Shown here: positions 43,163 to 51,169 of the stretch, piece by piece
How positions within the stretch are numbered: position 1 is the first letter of the stretch
Layout of the letters: every line of letters begins with the position of its first letter
From: JBBILO01 sp037444855
GTDB taxonomy: Bacteria > Patescibacteriota > Microgenomatia > UBA1406 > GWC2-37-13
Assembly (NCBI GenBank): GCA_037444855.1
Contig: JBBILO010000003.1
Location: forward strand, 1-64,000
DNA: 64,000 nt
Direction: 5' to 3'
Notes under the pieces: generated by a model
What the model saw: only the letters and a program-made list of their open reading frames with translations
Databases searched by the model: none
What the model was told of the DNA's origin: nothing
Made by a program: the position numbers and the translations under genes

Positions 43163-44303
43163 TTTCTATCTCAAGAGCTGCTGCCACTCCCATTCCAGCA
43201 GCCGTCGCTGCCTGTCGATATTGAAAATCAACACAATCTCCAGCAGCAAAAACACCCGGAATCGAAGTCATGCTTCGGTAATTTCGAATATCGAAATCCG
43301 AAATTCGAAACATTTTCAAATGTTTTAAATGCAAATTGGTTATAAGTTTTGGATTTTGTCCTCCGATTTGGAGGGTCGTGCTTTGAACTTCAGATTTTAA
43401 CCATTCTAAAGCTATCCTATCAACCGTCATAATGTATCCTTTTTCATCCATCGCTACCTGACCTTGAAAAATCTCAGTATCTGGCTTATGGCCGATAGCG
43501 ACAAATAGTCCGTCAACATTTAAGACTCTAAATTCTACCCTGCGAGTCGGAGAGCTCAACAAATCCGAATTTTTCAAATTTAAAGGCTCAAAACGTTTTG
43601 AACTCTCGTTATTTGAATTTTGATATTGTGTCGTGCTTCGAATTTCGGATTTCGGATTTATTTTAATTTTTATTCCTTCTACTTTCTTCTCTCCTAAAAC
43701 TTCCTCAACTACTGCGTTCCAAATAACTTTAATCTTAGGATTATTAAAAACCCGCTCCTGCATCACTTTTGAAGCCCGAAATTGATCACGACGATGAACA
43801 ATATAAACTAATTTCGCAAACTTTGCTAAGGTTAATGCCTCTTCCATCGCCGTATCGCCACCACCAACAACAGCAACGACTTTTTCGCGAAAGAAAAACC
43901 CATCGCAAGTGGCACAAGCAGAAACACCTTTTCCTCGAAGTCTTTCCTCACCTGGGACTCCCAACCACAGAGCTTTGGCACCTGTAGCAATCAAAACTGT
44001 TGCTGATTGATAATTTTTTTCATCAATATATATGTTTTTAATTGATCCACTAAGATTAACTTTAGTGATATTTTGATCGATTATTTTTGCCCCAAAATTC
44101 TTTGCTTGTTGACGAATCTTTTCAAGCAAATTGGCACCTAAAATTGATTCATGACCAGGAAAGTTTTCTACCTCTGATGTCAACATTAATTGTCCCCCTG
44201 GCGGTGAGCCGGCAAAACTAACGGCGACAAGCCCAGCTCTGGCTAAATAAATAGCAGCTGATAATCCAGCTGGCCCTCCCCCAATAACAATCACTCTTTC
44301 CAT
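43140..44303 (-). CDS. trxB: Thioredoxin reductase with two repeat-derived loops
   Basis: NADPH-dependent flavoenzyme: VIVIGGGPAGLSAAIYLARA (FAD), CATCDGFFFREKVVAVVGGG with the redox pair CxxC and NADPH Rossmann, and VFAAGDCVDFQYRQAATAAG. The usual length is about 310; this one has 387. The excess lies in two loops (about residues 210-262 and 290-335) made of Ser/Asn/Arg-rich text such as EIRSTTQYQNSNNESSKRF and HLKHLKMFRISDFDIRNYR. Both are encoded by CGAAATTCGAAG-type quasi-repeats. Start 44303 preferred; an ATG at 44318 lies in repeat DNA. Confidence 0.93.
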   Translation of the reverse strand: MERVIVIGGGPAGLSAAIYLARAGLVAVSFAGSPPGGQLMLTSEVENFPGHESILGANLLEKIRQQAKNFGAKIIDQNITKVNLSGSIKNIYIDEKNYQSATVLIATGAKALWLGVPGEERLRGKGVSACATCDGFFFREKVVAVVGGGDTAMEEALTLAKFAKLVYIVHRRDQFRASKVMQERVFNNPKIKVIWNAVVEEVLGEKKVEGIKIKINPKSEIRSTTQYQNSNNESSKRFEPLNLKNSDLLSSPTRRVEFRVLNVDGLFVAIGHKPDTEIFQGQVAMDEKGYIMTVDRIALEWLKSEVQSTTLQIGGQNPKLITNLHLKHLKMFRISDFDIRNYRSMTSIPGVFAAGDCVDFQYRQAATAAGMGVAAALEIEKYLEYSS

Positions 44304-44379
44304 ATTTTTGTTTAACATTTAATGTTTAATATCCCAACCTGACCCCTTCGGGATTTCACGTTCCACGTTCTACGTTATA
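44304..44379. repeat. CACGTTCCACGTTCTACG and GTTTAATGTTTAA tracts
   Basis: Short tandem-like units between the csoR-like gene and trxB, with a CCCCTTCGGGATT piece. The same CACGTTC family occurs at 45050-45090, 51110, 52120-52160 and inside tkt (11600-11632). Confidence 0.55.
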
Positions 44380-44610
44380 CTATAAATTAATCGCTCTCTC
44401 AATCGTTTTCTGAACTTTCTCTATTTTTTCCTCTGGAATAAACCGACAGATTTCAGAAATTACTACTTCCTTAGAAAGACCATCAATCGCTTTTTTAATT
44501 GCTTGAATCTGTTGGAGAATCTCAGCACACTCTCTTTTTTCTTCAGTCATTTTTACTACGCCTTTTAGTTGACCTATAATCCGATTGACCCGATCGCGAA
44601 TTTCTTTCAT
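44380..44610 (-). CDS. CsoR/FrmR-family repressor with atypical cysteines
   Basis: A 76-residue all-helical DUF156 protein: RVNRIIGQLKGVVKMTEEKR is the family DNA-contact segment. Cys28 matches the conserved first ligand. In classic CsoR the other ligands are His and Cys spaced HxxxC; aligned here are E53 and F57, with a different cysteine at 55. Copper sensing in the usual form therefore looks unlikely; a thiol/persulfide or altered metal sensor is possible. It lies upstream of trxB in the same direction. Confidence 0.85.
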   Translation of the reverse strand: MKEIRDRVNRIIGQLKGVVKMTEEKRECAEILQQIQAIKKAIDGLSKEVVISEICRFIPEEKIEKVQKTIERAINL

Positions 44611-44625
44611 AATAGGCTAAAATTC

Positions 44626-44651
44626 TATACTATATACCAGTATAGAGTATA
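44626..44651. promoter_or_regulatory. Operator palindrome
   Basis: Arms TATACTATATAC and GTATAGAGTATA around CA: 12-bp arms with one mismatch. It overlaps the -10 box of the repressor gene, as expected for autorepression. Confidence 0.65.
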
Positions 44652-44667
44652 CGTAAAAACTTGTCAA
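44639..44667 (-). promoter_or_regulatory. Promoter of the CsoR-like gene
   Basis: On the minus strand TTGACA (44662-44667), 17 nt, TATACT (44639-44644). Strong consensus; covered by the operator palindrome. Confidence 0.7.
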
Positions 44668-44689
44668 GAGGAAAAGTTAATATTAGCAA

Positions 44690-45095
44690 AAAGTTAAAAG
44701 GTGGAGGGTGTAATGCGTAAAGGTGTAAAGGTTAATAAGTTAACTTGTTTTGCTAGTTTATAGTTTACAGTTAACTTGTCAAATAAATTAGTTTAAAAAT
44801 AATTAATAACCAATAAAAAATTTTTAATCAATATTTTAATAATTAATAAAAATAAAAAAATAAATATTAAATATTGATTTATTGATTATTGAATAAAAAT
44901 TAATTATTAGTTATTTTCAAAAGTTAACTGGTTGCTGTAGTTATTAGTTAACTTTTTTAGAATTTAGGATTTAGAATTTAGATTATAATTAGGTTAATTA
45001 AAAAATTTTTGTTTAACTTTTAATGTTTAAAGTTTAATGTTTTATGTTCCACATTCCAAGTTCTGCGTTACACGTTCTACGTTCCACTTTAAGAG
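44690..45095. repeat. Nested symmetric quasi-repeat block without a gene
   Basis: GTTAACTTG words on the left (44735-44780) are mirrored by AGTTAACTTTT on the right (44925-44960). Inside, AATAATTAATAACCAATAAA (44800-44820) is mirrored by ATTAATTATTAGTTATTTTC (about 44900-44919). TTTAGAATTTAGGATTTAG and GTTTAATGTTTAATG units and a CACGTTCTACG tract follow. It looks like paired arms with no cargo. Confidence 0.5.
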
Positions 45096-45176
45096 GTTAA
45101 ATATTAGAAAGATAGATGTTGGTTAAAGTCTCAACAAGACCCCTTAGTGGTGTTATACTAACTGCCTAGTACCAAT

Positions 45177-46478
45177 TTAACTCCCTTTGCTTAAACTCTC
45201 TAAAAACTTTTTATTATTTTTTGTTTTTGAAAGTCTTTCAATCAAAGAAACTAATCGTTCTTCAGGATCTAAAAGCATCAGCATTCGCCGAAGCGTGGTT
45301 ACCTTCTTTAGCGTTTCTTTATCAAACAAAAGCTCTTCATGACGCGTCCCTGATTTTTCGATATCAATCGCCGGAAAGATTCTTTTATCGGCAAATCGTC
45401 TCTCTAAGTGAAGTTCCATATTGCCAGTGCCTTTAAATTCTTCATAAATTAAATCATCCATTCTTGATTCAGTTCCTACCAAAGCCGTCCCAATAATGGT
45501 TAAGCTACCTCCTTCTTCACAATTTCTGGCGGCACCGAAGAATTTTTTCACCGGATAAAGCGCTTGGGGATCAACCCCCCCTGATAAGCTTCGACCACTA
45601 TTACCAGCCGTTAAATTATAAGCCCGAGCTAAACGAGTAATTGAATCTAAAAGAACGACCACATGTCGCCCGGTTTCAACCAATCTTTTTGACCGATCCA
45701 AAGCTAAATTAGCTACCTTAACCTGTTGTCGGGGTGATTCATCAAAGTTTGAAGCAGCGACTTCTCCTTTAATAAAGCGTTTTATTTCTGTCACCTCTTC
45801 TGGGCGCTCACCGATTAAAATCGCCATTAAAAAAACATCAGGATAGTTTTTGGCAATCGCTTCAGCCATCTCCTTTAAAAAGGTGGTCTTACCGGCTTTT
45901 GGCTGAGAAACGATCAGTGCCCGTTGACCAAAACCAATTGGGGCGACTAAATCAACGATTCGCATTGATAAAACCTCATTTGTCGTCTCTAAAATAATTT
46001 GTTTATTAGGATGAATCGAAGTTAACCCATCAAATTGTTTTCGCGCTCGACTTTGCTCCTCATTCATCTCAATCCCATTAATCTTTTTAATCAAAAGGAG
46101 AGAGTGAAATCTTTCTCCTTCTTTTGGAGGTCGGGCCAATCCTTCGATCTCATCGCCCCGACGTAGCCAAAAACGGTGAATTTGGGAGGCAGAAACATAA
46201 ATATCTTTATCAGGATTTAAGGTATAATCATGTCTTAAAAAACCATAACCGCTTTGGGTAATATCTAATATTCCTGAGGTAGAATAACTGATTTTTAAAT
46301 CTTCTTTTAACTTCTCTTGCAAATCAATCTCTTTATTCTCTTCTACAACCTTCATTATCGGTTTTTTTTCAATCTCGACAATTGGTTTTTCTTCAACCTT
46401 CTCAATTATTTTTGAAACATCTAGAAATTCATCTGAAGAAGGCAGAGTTTTTTCCTTTGAAAAGTCTTTTTTTACCAT
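45177..46478 (-). CDS. rho: Transcription termination factor Rho
   Basis: RNA-dependent helicase ending transcription. GILDITQSGYGFLRHDYTLN and IYVSASQIHRFWLRRGDEIE are the cold-shock-like RNA-binding domain; IVSQPKAGKTTFLKEMA is Walker A; VVVLLDSITRLARAYN is Walker B; GGVDPQALYPVKKFFGAARN is the Q/R loop region. A charged N-terminal tail of about 65 residues precedes the RNA-binding domain. Length 433. The transcript start is not obvious; the ncRNA lies upstream on the same strand. Confidence 0.96.
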   Translation of the reverse strand: MVKKDFSKEKTLPSSDEFLDVSKIIEKVEEKPIVEIEKKPIMKVVEENKEIDLQEKLKEDLKISYSTSGILDITQSGYGFLRHDYTLNPDKDIYVSASQIHRFWLRRGDEIEGLARPPKEGERFHSLLLIKKINGIEMNEEQSRARKQFDGLTSIHPNKQIILETTNEVLSMRIVDLVAPIGFGQRALIVSQPKAGKTTFLKEMAEAIAKNYPDVFLMAILIGERPEEVTEIKRFIKGEVAASNFDESPRQQVKVANLALDRSKRLVETGRHVVVLLDSITRLARAYNLTAGNSGRSLSGGVDPQALYPVKKFFGAARNCEEGGSLTIIGTALVGTESRMDDLIYEEFKGTGNMELHLERRFADKRIFPAIDIEKSGTRHEELLFDKETLKKVTTLRRMLMLLDPEERLVSLIERLSKTKNNKKFLESLSKGS

Positions 46479-46649
46479 AAAAATATAAAAATTAATAATG
46501 GTTATATTGCTTATTATGCTTATTAATTATTCTCAGTAATCAGTTATTTTTCATAAATAGAAAGTGACAAGATTGATTTTTTCTTGTTTGGATATTTTTT
46601 TTAATTTCTCATTCGCTAAACTTAGAAGCCGATGTTTTTTTTAAATAAA

Positions 46650-46847
46650 TTAAAAGAACCCTCCCAAAGAGGTGATCTTGGACTTTTTCCCGGCTTAAGA
46701 AGGGGGAGAAGGCCTCTCGCTCAAATATAAAAGATTGAGCGGGAAATGCGCTCTTCTCATTCTCCCCTCCGAATCGGAGGGTGAGTTACCCTATCGTTTT
46801 GATTTCGTCAAGAAAAAGTACCTAAGATCGCTCCCCTTTAGGAGATT
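46650..46847 (-). ncRNA. Structured ncRNA, possibly 6S-like
   Basis: About 195 nt of unusually GC-rich sequence in an AT-rich gap, with its own strong promoter. The 5' end (CUCCUAAAGGGGAGCGAUCU through ACUUUUUC) pairs with the 3' end (GGAAAAAGUCCAAGAUCACC through UUGGGAGG) in a stem of about 25 bp with small bulges. An inner stem joins GGGGAGAA to UUCUCCCC. Hairpins CGCUCAA/UUGAGCG and CCCUCC/GGAGGG lie inside, and U-rich sequence follows. Closing stem, central open region and terminal hairpin suit a 6S-like RNA; SRP RNA is an alternative. One hairpin carries the dispersed GAATCGGAGGG word. Confidence 0.6.
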
Positions 46848-46853
46848 GTTTTT

Positions 46854-46883
46854 AGTATACTAAAAACATAGTAATTTTGTCAA
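46854..46883 (-). promoter_or_regulatory. Promoter of the ncRNA
   Basis: On the minus strand TTGACA (46878-46883), 18 nt, TATACT (46854-46859), directly before the GC-rich structured segment. Confidence 0.7.
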
Positions 46884-47035
46884 TAGCTTGTTTATAAGGA
46901 CTTTATCAAAAACTTTATTGATAATTAATTTAAAAATACATTATTTTGATTCAATTTTAACAACCAACGTTTATCCACATTTAATCAAAAAATATTTTTA
47001 AAATATCGGTTAATTAAATTTTATATCATATCATT

Positions 47036-47863
47036 ATGGATACCGAAAATATGGATACTGAAAATACATCACTCAAATCTTCAGTTTTTTCTCCAAATAT
47101 TGAAAAACCTATTTGTGAATATGAAGCAATTGGCATTAGAACTCTTGGAGAAAAAGACCCAAGATTAATGACTGAAGAAGAATTTAATCAAAGCCCAGAT
47201 TTATTATTTCATGGATTTGCTTACCCTCTAAATTTTACTCCACTTTATGATTATACCTCTTCAGAAGCACCCGATTTCAGCAAAACCTTAGGCTTTGGTC
47301 TTTATACAACTGATAATCGTCAATTGGCTGAAGAATATGCAAGGCTGCGTGCCAGGCAACTGGGACTAAGAGAAGGTGTAGGTGTAGTTACTCCAGTTTT
47401 GCCTTATCAAGCAAGAGTTTTAGATTTGAGAAGAAAAGAGAATCCACAATTAAACGCCCCGATCCCCCTAGAGTTTTTCCTAAAATGGAAGAAATATTAC
47501 ATTAATTATTTGAAAAAGCGCCCAGCACCAGAAAATAAAATTCAACTTATAATTCAAGAGATGGAAGATGAATATTTTTCATATCTTTTGAGAATATCAG
47601 AAATTCAGAATCTTGATTTGAGAGAAATGCTCGGTACGGCACCTTTAAGAGCAAATCCAAAAATAAGTCTCAATTATTCAGCTCCTCCATGGGTTGCTAC
47701 TTTTACCCAGTTTATGATAGAACTTGGTTATGATGGGCTTGTTTATAACGAAGGACGAGAAATCGGTTTCGAGAGACCGGTAAGTGGTCCTACTTATGTT
47801 TTTTATAATCTTACAAGAATTGGTCCTTATGAATATTGGCAAAAACAATCAAAAAATGATTAA
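47036..47863 (+). CDS. ADP-ribosyltransferase-fold protein (predicted)
   Basis: 275 residues. The order LLFHGFAYP (strand with His), DFSKTLGFGLYTTDNRQLAE, GYDGLVYNEG and GPTYVFYNLTRIG recalls PARP/DarT-like ADP-ribosyltransferase folds (LYHGT..GLYFTDN..YDGIVY..EYVVFNPxxI). The usual acidic residue of the last strand is Thr here, so activity is doubtful. The N-terminus MDTENMDTEN is a tiny repeat. TATCAT lies exactly 6 nt before the ATG. Its end overlaps the first ABC permease gene by 8 nt, so it is co-transcribed with the exporter. Confidence 0.6.
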   Translation: MDTENMDTENTSLKSSVFSPNIEKPICEYEAIGIRTLGEKDPRLMTEEEFNQSPDLLFHGFAYPLNFTPLYDYTSSEAPDFSKTLGFGLYTTDNRQLAEEYARLRARQLGLREGVGVVTPVLPYQARVLDLRRKENPQLNAPIPLEFFLKWKKYYINYLKKRPAPENKIQLIIQEMEDEYFSYLLRISEIQNLDLREMLGTAPLRANPKISLNYSAPPWVATFTQFMIELGYDGLVYNEGREIGFERPVSGPTYVFYNLTRIGPYEYWQKQSKND

Positions 47864-48671
47864 TAAATTAGAAAAACGGTGTAAAAAAAATTTAACTATC
47901 ATAAGAACTCTCTGTATTCTTGTATTAGTAACCATTAAAGAATACTTCGCCTACCGATTGAATTTTCTTCTCTGGCGGCTTCGAACTTTTTTAAATCTTC
48001 TCATCATTTTATTTCTCTGGGAGGCCGGATTAAAAAGCTCTCCTTCTTTGTTAGAAAAACAAGCGTTTTTCTCTTATCTGATATACGCCGTTACCATCTC
48101 TTATTTAGTTTTAGGAACAAGGACGACTGATATTGCCGGTGAAATTAACTCTGGCGCCATTGTCAATACTCTTTTGAAACCAATCTCTTTCTTTCGTTTT
48201 TATTTTTACAAGGATTTAGCCGATAAGATGATTAATCTCTCCTTTGCTCTTTTTGAGGCGTTTTTGGCATTAAAAATTTTTCAAATTAAATTACTTCTCC
48301 CCCAGCAGATTGTTTTAGGAGTAATTCTCCTTGCCAACGGAATAATGATTTCTTTTTTTATTAATCTTCTTCTTTCTTTTATCGGCTTTTGGTCACGAGA
48401 GGTCTGGGGGCCGAGATTTATTTTTTTTATCCTGGTTTCTTTTCTCTCAGGTGCTTATTTTCCTCTCAATCTCTTGCCAAAAATAATTTATTTAATCTTA
48501 CTTCTCACCCCCTTTCCCTATCTTTACTACCTGCCAACCAAAATATTTTTGGGAGAAAGATTTCCTTTATTTGTTATTTTTTTATCTTTTTTTTGGTTTT
48601 TTTTAACTTATCTCATTACCAAAAAAATCTGGCGATTGGGTAATAAAAATTTTTCTTTTTGGGGACGATGA
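47856..48671 (+). CDS. ABC-2 type exporter permease 1
   Basis: About 271 residues, six membrane helices. LNFLLWRLRTFLNLLIILFL, TTDIAGEINSGAIVNTLLKP and FKDL-like segments match COG4587/DUF990-type permeases. Start ATG 47856 inside the end of the ART-like gene; its stop overlaps the next permease by 4 nt. With the next two genes it forms a complete exporter: two permeases plus one ATPase. Confidence 0.85.
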   Translation: MINKLEKRCKKNLTIIRTLCILVLVTIKEYFAYRLNFLLWRLRTFLNLLIILFLWEAGLKSSPSLLEKQAFFSYLIYAVTISYLVLGTRTTDIAGEINSGAIVNTLLKPISFFRFYFYKDLADKMINLSFALFEAFLALKIFQIKLLLPQQIVLGVILLANGIMISFFINLLLSFIGFWSREVWGPRFIFFILVSFLSGAYFPLNLLPKIIYLILLLTPFPYLYYLPTKIFLGERFPLFVIFLSFFWFFLTYLITKKIWRLGNKNFSFWGR

Positions 48672-49459
48672 AAAAAATCTATCATAATTTAAAAATCTTT
48701 TTTTTATTTTCAAGATATTCTCTTCGCTCCACCCTTGATCACCGGGCTGGCGTGTTCTTTTTTCTTTTTGGGAAAATCCTTCGTTTTTCCTTTTTCTTTT
48801 TCTTAATTTTTTTAGTGTTTTCTAAAAATCAGCTTTTAAACGGTTATAATTTTACCCAGGCAATCATCGTCTTTCTCACTTTTAATCTTATAGATACAGC
48901 GACTCAAATGGTTTTTCGAGAAGTGTATCGTTTTCGACCATTAGTTGTTTCTGGTGAGTTTGACTTTATTCTTTTAAAACCTTATCCTGTGCTTCTTCGC
49001 TTGCTTTTTGGTGGATTTGATTTTCTTGACCTTGTTGTTCTTTTTCCATTGTGTTTTCTTTTTTTCTATTTTCTTTTTCAATTGCCCTCAATTAATCTTT
49101 TCTCCCTAATTGCTTTTTTTTTCCTTCTTATCAATGCTTTCTTAATATCGACTTCTTTTCACATCATTGTCTTGGCGATGGGGATTCTTTTCACAACAGT
49201 TGATCATGCGATTATGATTTATCGGGATATCACCTCCTTTGGTCGTTTTCCTTTTGATATTTACCGCAAAAGTTTGCGGGATTTTTTAACCTTTATCATC
49301 CCGGTTGGGGTTATGTTTTCCTTTCCACCAAAGGCATTATTTGGTTTACTTTCTTTTCAAAACACCATTATTGCCTTTTTGATATCATTAATATCATTAT
49401 TCTTATCTCTAAAAATTTGGCAATTTGCCCTAAAAAAATATCAAGTTGGCGGCAATTGA
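48668..49459 (+). CDS. ABC-2 type exporter permease 2
   Basis: About 263 residues, six membrane helices. EVYRFRPLVVSGEFDFILLK and FGRFPFDIYRKSLRDFLTFI are typical of COG3694/DUF990 permeases. Start ATG 48668 overlaps the first permease stop (ATGA). Substrate unknown. Confidence 0.86.
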   Translation: MKKIYHNLKIFFLFSRYSLRSTLDHRAGVFFFLFGKILRFSFFFFLIFLVFSKNQLLNGYNFTQAIIVFLTFNLIDTATQMVFREVYRFRPLVVSGEFDFILLKPYPVLLRLLFGGFDFLDLVVLFPLCFLFFYFLFQLPSINLFSLIAFFFLLINAFLISTSFHIIVLAMGILFTTVDHAIMIYRDITSFGRFPFDIYRKSLRDFLTFIIPVGVMFSFPPKALFGLLSFQNTIIAFLISLISLFLSLKIWQFALKKYQVGGN

Positions 49460-49460
49460 A

Positions 49461-50438
49461 ATGATTAAAGTTAAAAATCTAACAAAAATTTATCAAGTTT
49501 ATTATCGGCAAAACAATCTCATTAAAGATATCTTTTTTAGAAAGTATAAAGAAATTTTAGCTTTGGATCGATTAAACTTTTCGATTAAAGAGAATGAATT
49601 TGTTGGTTTTATCGGTCCAAATGGCGCGGGCAAAACAACAACGATGAAGATTCTTTCGGGTATTCTCTATCCAAGCGGGGGTGAAATTAATGTTCTGGGT
49701 TTTTTTCCTTTTGATAAAAAACCGGAGTTTTTAAAACAAATCACTTTTGTTATGGGTCAACGCAATCAACTCATTTGGGACCTATCAGCAATGGATAGTT
49801 TTCTTCTTAATAAAGAAATTTATGAAATTGATGATGCTCTTTTTAAAAAAAATCTCTCTGATTTAACCTCTCTCTTAAATTGTTCAAGCTTGATTAACAA
49901 GCCGATAAAATCGCTTTCTTTGGGTGAGCGGATGAAAATGGAGTTGATTGCCGCTTTCCTCCATGATCCAAAAATTATTTTTTTAGACGAACCAACCATC
50001 GGTCTTGATATTTTTTCCCAAGAAGCGATAAGAAACTTCTTAAAAACCTATCAAAAAGAGTTTCGAAAAACAATTATTTTAACCAGTCATTATCTGGAAG
50101 ATGTTAACCGATTAGCCAAGAGATTAATCATTATCAATAAAGGAAAAATCATCTATGACGGCAGTTTAAAAAATATTATTAATCTTTACTCTAAAGAAAA
50201 AACCATTCGATTAAACTTAGAAAAACAACCAAGTAAAGATTTCTTTAAAAAATATTCTGTTATTAATTATCAATTTCCACGTTTAATTTTAAAGGTAAAA
50301 AGGGATCAAATTAATCAAATTGTGTCTCAATTAAGTGATGAAATTGAATATGTCGACATTACCGTGGAAGATGAGCCGATTGAAGAGGTGATAAAGAAAA
50401 TAATAAAGAATAATGAAATACGAGAGAAATATGATTGA
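49461..50438 (+). CDS. ABC-2 exporter ATP-binding protein
   Basis: Walker A GPNGAGKTTTMKILSG, Q-loop region FVMGQRNQLIWDLSAMDSF, signature LSLGERMKMELIAAFLHDP, Walker B IIFLDEPTIGLD, and the H-loop in ILTSHYLEDVNRLA. The C-terminal extension is as in COG4586/DrrA-type ATPases. Start ATG 49461, 2 nt after the permease stop. The last residues run into quasi-repeat DNA. Confidence 0.95.
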   Translation: MIKVKNLTKIYQVYYRQNNLIKDIFFRKYKEILALDRLNFSIKENEFVGFIGPNGAGKTTTMKILSGILYPSGGEINVLGFFPFDKKPEFLKQITFVMGQRNQLIWDLSAMDSFLLNKEIYEIDDALFKKNLSDLTSLLNCSSLINKPIKSLSLGERMKMELIAAFLHDPKIIFLDEPTIGLDIFSQEAIRNFLKTYQKEFRKTIILTSHYLEDVNRLAKRLIIINKGKIIYDGSLKNIINLYSKEKTIRLNLEKQPSKDFFKKYSVINYQFPRLILKVKRDQINQIVSQLSDEIEYVDITVEDEPIEEVIKKIIKNNEIREKYD

Positions 50439-50606
50439 AATACGAAAAAAATGTTAATTAACAATTAATAGATAATAATAAATTTTTAATCAATGTTTTA
50501 ATAATTAATATTCGTTATTTCTTATTGTTTGGGATTTATGAATTAGGGTTTAGAATTTAGAATTTAGAGTTTAGATTTTAGGATTTAGAGTTTAGGATTT
50601 TTTATT
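50439..50606. repeat. Quasi-repeat tract
   Basis: GATTGAAATACGA units, AATTAACAATTAATAG, then TTTAGAATTTAGAATTTAGA and GGATTTAGAGTTTAGGATTT. Confidence 0.6.
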
Positions 50607-50618
50607 TATAATTATCTT

Positions 50619-50891
50619 ATGAAACCTCAAACTTATCTTTTTTTAATCTTGCTTCTTTTAATCTTTTTTTTTCTGGTTGGTTTTCGTTCTGGTCAGTATG
50701 TGGAAAAGCAAAATAAAATTAACGCCATTATTCTTTCTCTTACTCCACCACCAACCAAAACGCCAACACCAACACCTACCACCAGCTACCAAGAATATAA
50801 AAGCAAACATTATAATCTTAAGTTGATTTATCCACAAGGTTTCCAAATTATTGAATCAACTAAAGAAGCGGTAATTGAGATTAAAAAATAA
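50619..50891 (+). CDS. Small anchored protein with Thr/Pro linker
   Basis: 90 residues: a membrane anchor (YLFLILLLLIFFFLVGF), a Thr-Pro linker (PPPTKTPTPTPTTS), then a short domain YKSKHYNLKLIYPQGFQIIE that resembles the start of PsbP-like/DUF4367-type lipoprotein domains, ended early by a stop. TATAAT is exactly 6 nt before the ATG. May be a truncated gene. Confidence 0.6.
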   Translation: MKPQTYLFLILLLLIFFFLVGFRSGQYVEKQNKINAIILSLTPPPTKTPTPTPTTSYQEYKSKHYNLKLIYPQGFQIIESTKEAVIEIKK

Positions 50892-51169
50892 AAAGTTTTA
50901 AAGTCGAAAGGTTAAAAGTGTAAAGATGTAAAGGTTAAAAAAATATTTATTTAATTAATTTATAGGTTTTTTTTAGTTTATTTAGTCATTGGAGTTTGGT
51001 ACTTGGAATTTAATTATAAATTAGGTCAATTAGGTTAATTAGAAATTTAATTTTATTTTTTTAAAGTTTAACGTTTAATGTTTAAATGTTTGATGTCTGA
51101 TGTTGGATGTTCTAGGTCCCACTTTAAGATTTTAGATGTTAGAAGTTGGAAGTTAATCGTCTAACTTGG
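50892..51169. repeat. Quasi-repeat tract
   Basis: AAAGGTTAAAAGTGTAAAG units, TTGGAGTTTGGTACTTGG, TTAGGTCAATTAGGTTAATT (same family as the cassette 2 arms), GTTTAACGTTTAATGTTTAA and GATGTTGGATGTTC units. Confidence 0.6.

Noticed and set aside
50500..50600. Tandem TTTAGAATTTAG-type tracts as a CRISPR array
   Set aside because: Units are only 7-13 nt and imperfect, with no regular repeat-spacer pattern and no cas genes nearby.
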